This document shows positions 27,301 through 35,000 of a DNA stretch of 64,000 bases, in pieces. The stretch covers positions 3,189,501 to 3,253,500 of the forward strand of contig JASSKH010000023.1 of NCBI GenBank assembly GCA_031763025.1, in the 5' to 3' direction. The notes under the pieces are model-generated. The model was not told the origin of the DNA. It worked only from the letters and a program-made list of their open reading frames with translations, and made no database searches. Origin of the DNA: Macrocystis pyrifera (taxonomy: Eukaryota > Sar > Phaeophyceae > Laminariales > Laminariaceae). The stretch's first letter is position 1. The number at the start of each line of letters is the position of its first letter. Made by a program: the position numbers and the translations under genes.

Positions 27301-29895
27301 GCGAACGCCGAGTAGCGATGCCTCCATGGAACTCCAGTACATCGACCAGGTCTTTCGAAAGCTACCATTATCTATTGGTGTACCCACCTCCACCCACCCA
27401 CCCACCCACCCACCCCACCCACCCACCCACTGTGGTTTGGAAGTGACCCGGACCGCAAAACACGTCCTGTTGGGTAGGTGTTACAGTGGTACCTGGCACG
27501 TGGCAAAAAAAAAAAAAAAACTGAAAACGAAAGAAGACACCACACACCTGCACGAGTCGGAAGGACGCCCGCCGTAACCTCCCAGCCGCTCGGCAACGGT
27601 TTGCGGACACCTCCAGCAGCACCGCAGAGCAAAGAGGGCTTTCCAACACCGAGGCGTTCAGGAGGGCTTCCTCCGCTTGCGCCTGCCGTGTAGTTGGGGG
27701 GGGTAGGGGTTGCCGGTTGGGACGGGTTGGGTTGTATCTGGTTGTGTTGGAATGGGTTGGGTTGGGTTGCGCTCGGGGGTGGGGGATTGGGGACAAATCA
27801 GAGGATGAGGGACGAAAGGGGGGGGGGGGCGTTCTTGGTCGTATGTTTCGCTGAACCTCGGCATGATTAAAATGGTTGTTCGTTTGGCCGTCACCGACAG
27901 TGACACACGCATCATCTAAAACGAGGCAAAACGCCTAGTAATACTTTGTAAAAAAACCCGTGAAACTCTGGGCGGAATGAAATGTTTAACGACCCGTACG
28001 TATTGAGATTTATACACGTATATAAGGTCCTTACGATCATGTCCAGAGTACAATAAGCAGTACGTCTTGGAGGTGCGAGACGGAAAAATGAATAAAAGGA
28101 GCAGAACAAGAAAAAAAAAAAAAAAAAAAAAAAAAGGGAAAAAGATCACGACAGCATCGGCCGTACCGCACAAAAAAAACAGCCCGGGATGCTTGAGCAA
28201 TAAGGCATCCTGAAAGCCACAGCATGTGTCCGAAGCACGGTCAGCGCAACGTATTGTCTTCACACTGAACCGATGTTTCTACCCCAACAACATCGGTACA
28301 CCCAGTGCCCGTCCTGGTTCTTTCATCCTATGAGAGATAGTCACAGACTGTAAAACAGTGCGAGGGAGTCACTAATGTAGATAGTTGTATATACAAACGA
28401 CACGCGCGCAAGCACGACAATACTACTACTGCCGTAACCTCGTACCGCTTCGAGCCCACGCTAAAGACTACCACGAGACCGCTTACGCTCGCACCAGACA
28501 CGACGAGGTGCCTCACGTATTGATCCTAAAAGGTTACACACGTTGGACACATCATCTACAGACAGATCATCTAGATCATTTAGTTCCTCGCCCGCCGCTG
28601 GGAAGAGAGTGCGCGTACATATCTAACACAGGAAGCATGTGCTACTTTAGATTTATGCAGACTTTGCAGCTCCCAGCCGGCAACATGAGCCAGATCATGC
28701 AGATCAGGAATCTATCTTCCCTGGAAGATCTAGATCATCAAGTAGGAATCGATGACCTGTAGATGACCTGTCAGTGATCTGTCTGATTCGTGAAAGGTTA
28801 ACCCTTTCAACACTGCATGCACTACACATCCTACCTAAATTTGACTCTGATTTCAAGTAATTTTCCCTCGAAATGGAAGTGCGCTCCTAAGAGGGTCAAA
28901 CAGCACTCTCTGTTCAGCGGCTGGAGACATGCGTACTTTCACACCGTGAAAAAAAACAAAAAAAAAAACAATTTTATCACGGCATGCCTCACATTCATAC
29001 ACGCACACATTTGCCTCGAGTTGAGTAACCTTCCGCGCAGCCGCGGTAGGTCTGCCAGCGCAAGCGAACTGTACTCTCAAGTGCCCGCAAAAAGATGGGT
29101 TGTTTCATACCTGTTATCTACGAGGGTACATACGTACAGCAGTTTATTGTCGCGAGACTTGTCGGGCATCTTTTTCCCGGCGGGGAGGTTTTTCACGGAC
29201 TCTCGGCGAACGGCGTCCACCACCCCCCGACTCGGAACTCTGACCCTAACCCTAACCAGAGGCCTGCTTGATTGCTGTGCCGTGGGGTCGTTCGTGCATG
29301 GAAAGGCTCTACCACGGAGGGAGATAGTAATCAGAACCAAAATATGGTGTGCAAACTTAGGGGGATATCTGGTTTTAGGGCCCATAATGGGTTCTGATTA
29401 TTATGGGGGACCAAAGTAAATAGGAACCAATATTGTTAGTAAAAGTAGGGGAATATACAGCTTTTTATGTGTACCGTAGGTCCTGTTTAATATGGCCCCC
29501 CGCAACAGCATTGACAGTTGTCGTGCGGGCACATTTAAGGAGGTTCGCCTGCGCCGGCAGATCTACGTGAGCTACGATACGTGGAGTGGTCCAACGTAAG
29601 TCACGCTGACGGCAACACTATCAAGACACCAGCTTCTCAGCGGGGAGACGAGGCCGCCGAGAAAAGGGGGCATCACATGCATATGTACCACAAGCACGCG
29701 CGCCCCTGCCAGCCGTCTCAGCAGCGACCGAAACTATTCTTCCCCCGCCCTCCCCATCACCTCCTCCCTTCATCCAACCCCCTCCCAATGTCTGCCCGGT
29801 CGGTGAAAACCCGACGTGTTCCGTCCCGGCCTTGTAGGGATGCGAGGGTCTATCATCACACGACTACGACTACGGCCATGCATGGTATCGAGTAC

Positions 29896-29940
<45 letters not shown>

Positions 29941-31985
29941 AGACTCCCCCCCGTACATGCAGCTCGTTCCCGACTACGCTCCCCCTCCCATGGAACTCAT
30001 TCTACCCCTCCCCTCTCCCCCCTCCATCCCCCTTCCTCCTCTCTACCCCCGTCCATTACACTTGTTCTCTACCCCTCTCCATCCCCCTTCCTCCCTCCAC
30101 CCCCCTCTCCCCATTTCTCCTCTCGCCCTTCCCCCCCCCCGGTTTCACCCCCTCACCTGCAGCTCGTCCACAATAGCGCCCCCCCTCCCACCATCCCCCC
30201 CCCCAACCTCCACAAACCACTCCCTGACTGGTCCTCCACTCCCGCCGCGGCAGCATCAGCGTAAAGCAGAGCCGCGCGCGTGCCCAGCCTCGCGGCCTGA
30301 GACATCTTACCCCCGCCTCCCCCTCCTCCTGCCCCGCTTAACGCGGCCGTAGCCGAGTCTTCCGCGGCGCTCCGCTGGTAAGCCTCGAGGGCGGCAGCAA
30401 AGGCGGCGCCCGCTTCTCTTCCACGAACCAGCAGAGCAGCGGGGTTCGCGGCGGCTGCGCCGGCGCCGGCGACGTAACCACCGCTGCCGCTAGTGGGCGC
30501 GCTATTAGGATGACCCGCGTTACCGCCAGGACCGAACCCACCAACGCCGCCACCGGCGCTGGTGCTACCCGCGACTGGTGAACCGCTGCCGCTGCCGCCG
30601 CCGCCGCCACCGCCCGTGGCGGCGTGCCACGACAGGTCGCGCACTCCAGCGGCGCTCGCGGCGCTGGCCGCTGTCGCCGCCGCCGTCGCCGCCGCCGCCG
30701 TCGCGACTCCACCGATCGCCCCGCTCAAGCCGCCGCCGATACCAACACCGCCCATACCACCGCCGATTCCGGTTGCGGCGGCGTTGGGCGCGTTGTAGCC
30801 CCCTGGGCTACTGCTACCGTTGCCGCTGCTGGCCGCGGCCGAGTCCCGGTGCTGAAGGTAGAGGGAGATAGCCAGCATTTCAGACGCGGAGGCGTAGTGC
30901 AAGAGGGCCCTTTACGCATGGGGGGGGGGGGGGGGGGGGGTAGGACGGAAGGACGTTAAGTGAATGCCTTTTACAATTGCACCCACGATATTTGGGACAA
31001 ACTACTTAGACCTAGTATGGGATATTTTTTTGCAGTGGTGAAGAAGGGGTTGCATATACGAAACCCCTTTAGATAGAAAATCCACTCACGTTTTCGGGCA
31101 AAAACACTTGAAACTAACTAAAGAAGAGAGACTTTTAGTTTTTGTGAAAGGGTTTAAGAGGGGTTAGTGGATAAAACAATTCGACACGACATGAACACCC
31201 CTACCGTCGCCCCCTTCGCCCCCCCCGGCACCGTCTCGCAAGGGATGCGTGGTCAATGGTCAAAGGACCAAACGACTACGGCCATGCATGATAGTGAGTA
31301 CACCTCCCTCCCCGTCCCCCAACCACCGCCACCGCCACCATCGCCCCCTGCTCTGGCCACACCACACCACACCACATCACACCGCGTCTCGCACCTGTCG
31401 CTCCTGAAGTCGTCCCGAGCCATGCGGTACATGGATGCTGCCGTGGAAAAATCTCGCATCAGGAAGGCGCTGTCCGCCAGGAGCCGGACCTGGCTCTCGA
31501 TGCGGTCGAACCTGTGACGGTTCGTGTTCGTGTGCATGATCGTGTAATTGTGCCCGTTACGTTCCCGCTAGCTACAGCAGGTAGAGTGTCAAGTTTAGAT
31601 GAAAGGAGTACATTCTCAAGCCACAGGCAGGTGCTGGGGGTTTGTTGTCTATAATCAAGTATTTTGGCGTGAGCACGCACGCCCTTCGACGCACGCCCTT
31701 CGACACGAAGGGCAAAAAAAAAACGCTAAAAACAAAACAAAAACACACAAAACACTCAAAAGCTACAGGTTGTTGGGGTTTGTTCCACAGATGTCGACGA
31801 GCATACGCACGCCCTTTCACACGAAGGGCAAATGAGAACCTAAAAAAAAAAAAGCTACAGTATCACGAATAGTGAAAAACACTAAATTACAGAGCCAACA
31901 GTCATAGCCCTATATATACGGCGGTGTAAGAGAGTCATATTGTGTGGCAAGCGCCACAATCGAGCACCACCCGCTCCACTCCCCC

Positions 31986-32025
<40 letters not shown>

Positions 32026-35000
32026 ATTATCCCTCTCCATCCCTTTCCCTCTTTCCCCTTCACCGGGGTGGTTGCACAAGCAGCGGAAGCAAAAAGCGGT
32101 GTCCGCAACAGCAATCCCATCCACCCACCCACCTGTAAGTAGCGCTGCCTCTGCCTCCCCCGCCCCCCCCCGTCCCCGCCGTGCACGTCGATGCTGTCGC
32201 GGGGTTTCCTCAACCAAGACCTGCCGGTATTGAAAAAAACAAAAAAACCAACGTTCAAAGGCAACCAGAAGGCGGGAGGGTTTCGATCGACCCCGGATAG
32301 AGGAACAGGTAAAAAACGGGGAAAGGGGGACGAAACGGGCGAAACAACCCCCCCCCCCCCCCCCCCCCCCCCCCCGGCAAACTAGGGAAAGGGGAGAAAC
32401 GCAACGCAGACGTTGAAGAAGCAGAAGCCACTCTCATAGTGTCGGCGTTCTTCCTCCACGCCCGGTCCCCATAAAACACGGCCGATGAACGTACGCGTGG
32501 GTTTCAAAACCGGGTGGGCAGCGGAAACACGGGGAGCGGGGGACAACCCGGACGAAAAAAAAAAAAACAAGGCGTTCGGGGTGTCGGCGTTCTCCCCCGA
32601 AAAAAAACGACCGAGGTTTGCGCCGCGCCCACGGATACCGGTGACCCGGGTCGCAGTTTCGATTTATACAACCACACGCAGCCAGGTCGCCGGACTTGAG
32701 CAGGCCTAGGCTGTCAGTCCCCCTCCAACCGCTCGCGATCCCTGTCCCCTGCGACTGTAACGCCCTCGCGCCTGTGCCAAGAGAAAACGATCGAGCGGAG
32801 CAAACAAACAAAACTCTTCCTTTTCCGCCCTTCCTTCTCCCCCCCCCCCCGCTCCGCTACCGCCGCTGAAGGAACGCCTACCGGAATATACATTTGACGT
32901 CGTGACAACAGCACAAAAGTCATGCCATGCAACGCCAATCCACGCATGGCATTCCATATTTCATTCACTGTCAACATGGCATGACATGCCCTATACCATA
33001 CCATACCACGCGACGCCACGCTGCGTCAATCCATTCCTACCATTCTCTACGCCACGCGGTGTTTGATGCGCCTCTACCCCCCTCGCCTGTTCTCCCACCC
33101 CGTTCTCCCGCTCCTTCGCCAACTCACTTGACCAAATTCTTGACGCCTTTCCTGACGCTATTGACGGTGGCGTTGAGGTTGAGGATGCGGCGCTCCATGG
33201 AGGGCACGACCACCTGCGTCGCCAGGCCCTGCACAAACTCCTTCATCACCACCAAGTCCTCGGGGCTAAGACACTGCCCCCTCACGCCGCTACCGCCGCC
33301 ACCACCGCCGCCGTCGCTACCGCTACCGTCCCCACCGTCAGAGCTACTCGGCGTAACCGCCTCCTTCACGTTCCGCATCGTATCGCGCGTGGTGGGTTGA
33401 AAATCGGGACAGGCGTTATCGGGGGGTAGGGGGTGGGGGGGGAGGTGTACTAATTGTCATGCATGGCCGTAGTCGGGCGGGGGTGGGGTGGGGTAAGGGA
33501 GGGTCTGAAGGTTTGTCACGCGTGAGAGGAGAGAGGGGGGGTGGGGTGGGGGGTTGAAGGTTTGCTACTCGCGTGGGGTGAGGGGGAAGGGTAAGAGGTA
33601 AGAGCGGGCTTGGAGGCTTGCGGGGAAGATGGGGAGGGATAGGGGCGAGCACGAGCGACGCAGCAGCAACACAGTGATACTCAAACAAATCGGTATGCGG
33701 GCCTGCCCCCTTGGGTGAGCGAGACGACCCTCGCCGTTACGCCACTGCACCCCCTTCTGTACGCAACAACGGCAATGCTCGCCGCCGACAACAACACCAA
33801 CACCACCAACAATAGAAACCAACCCTGTCGTAGAACATCAACGCCACCTCACAACACCAACAGCAGCACAGCCAGCAAACTCTATTACGGGGGTCCATAG
33901 TTAATAGGACCTATGGTATACATAAAACCTATATATTCACCTATTTTTACTAACCAAATTTGGTCCTGTTTACTATGGTCCCCCGTAATAGTAATAACAG
34001 CAACACATCCACACCCACACCAACACCAACATCAGTGCCACTACAGACACCACCACCAACCAACGACAGCAACACAAAGCGCCACCACCGCCGCCGCAAA
34101 CACAACCAAACAACCGCTTCGACAACCAACAGCACCAACACGATCAACACCACCACCAACAACGCACAACAACAACAAAAACCAACACCACGACCGCACT
34201 ACATCAGCACGCCGCCCGCTGATGTTGAAACCGGCCTTACCTCCCGGCAGGCGTCCGCCCAGATGTCGGGTTGCTGCAGGTTCGGGCTTTCCGGGGGAAG
34301 GCTGTTGATGCACAGCAGGCGGCACTGCCCGGCCGTGAAGGTTCCTCGCATCTGACAAAAATGACAGCAGCAGCAACAGCGAGAGCGATAACCGCAACCA
34401 TTGCAGCACGAGCACAACGTAGACATGAACGACACGAAGGAACAACAACAGCACGAGAGCAGTGACCGCACCACCATGACAGCAGCAATTACAACCGCAA
34501 ACGAACAGCGGCAAAAACAGCAGCAGCAGTGACAACAACAACAGCAACAACAACAACGCAAACAAAACCAACAAAAAGAAGTTTCCGACACATGTTCTCT
34601 CCTGAAGACGCACTTTTCCCCACGGAATTGCTAAAAGGGGGTATGCCCACTCCTTACCCCCGCCCCCAATGCCCCTATTACCCCCCCCCCTCTGCCCGGT
34701 CGGTGAAAACCCGACGCGCTCCGTCCCAGCATTGTAGGGATGCGAGGGTCTATGGTCATACGACTACGGCCATGCATGATAATGAGTACCCCCCCCCCCC
34801 CCCCCCTCTGATATACCGCCTCCCTAACCTGAGAAAGCACTCGGTCTGGGTCGACACCCTGGGCCGCTCCCAGGCACCAATCGTGCAACAGAACGTACAC
34901 CAGAGCTGGAGACTTGGGATCGTACTGTTTCGACTGGAAAGGCGGGGGAAGGTGCCGTTGAGATGATAGCTCTTCGAAGCAAGCCACCGGGTCCCCGCTG

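Noticed and set aside
29244..29258. CCCTAACCCTAACC telomere-like sequence
   Set aside because: Only about two and a half units; too short to be more than chance.
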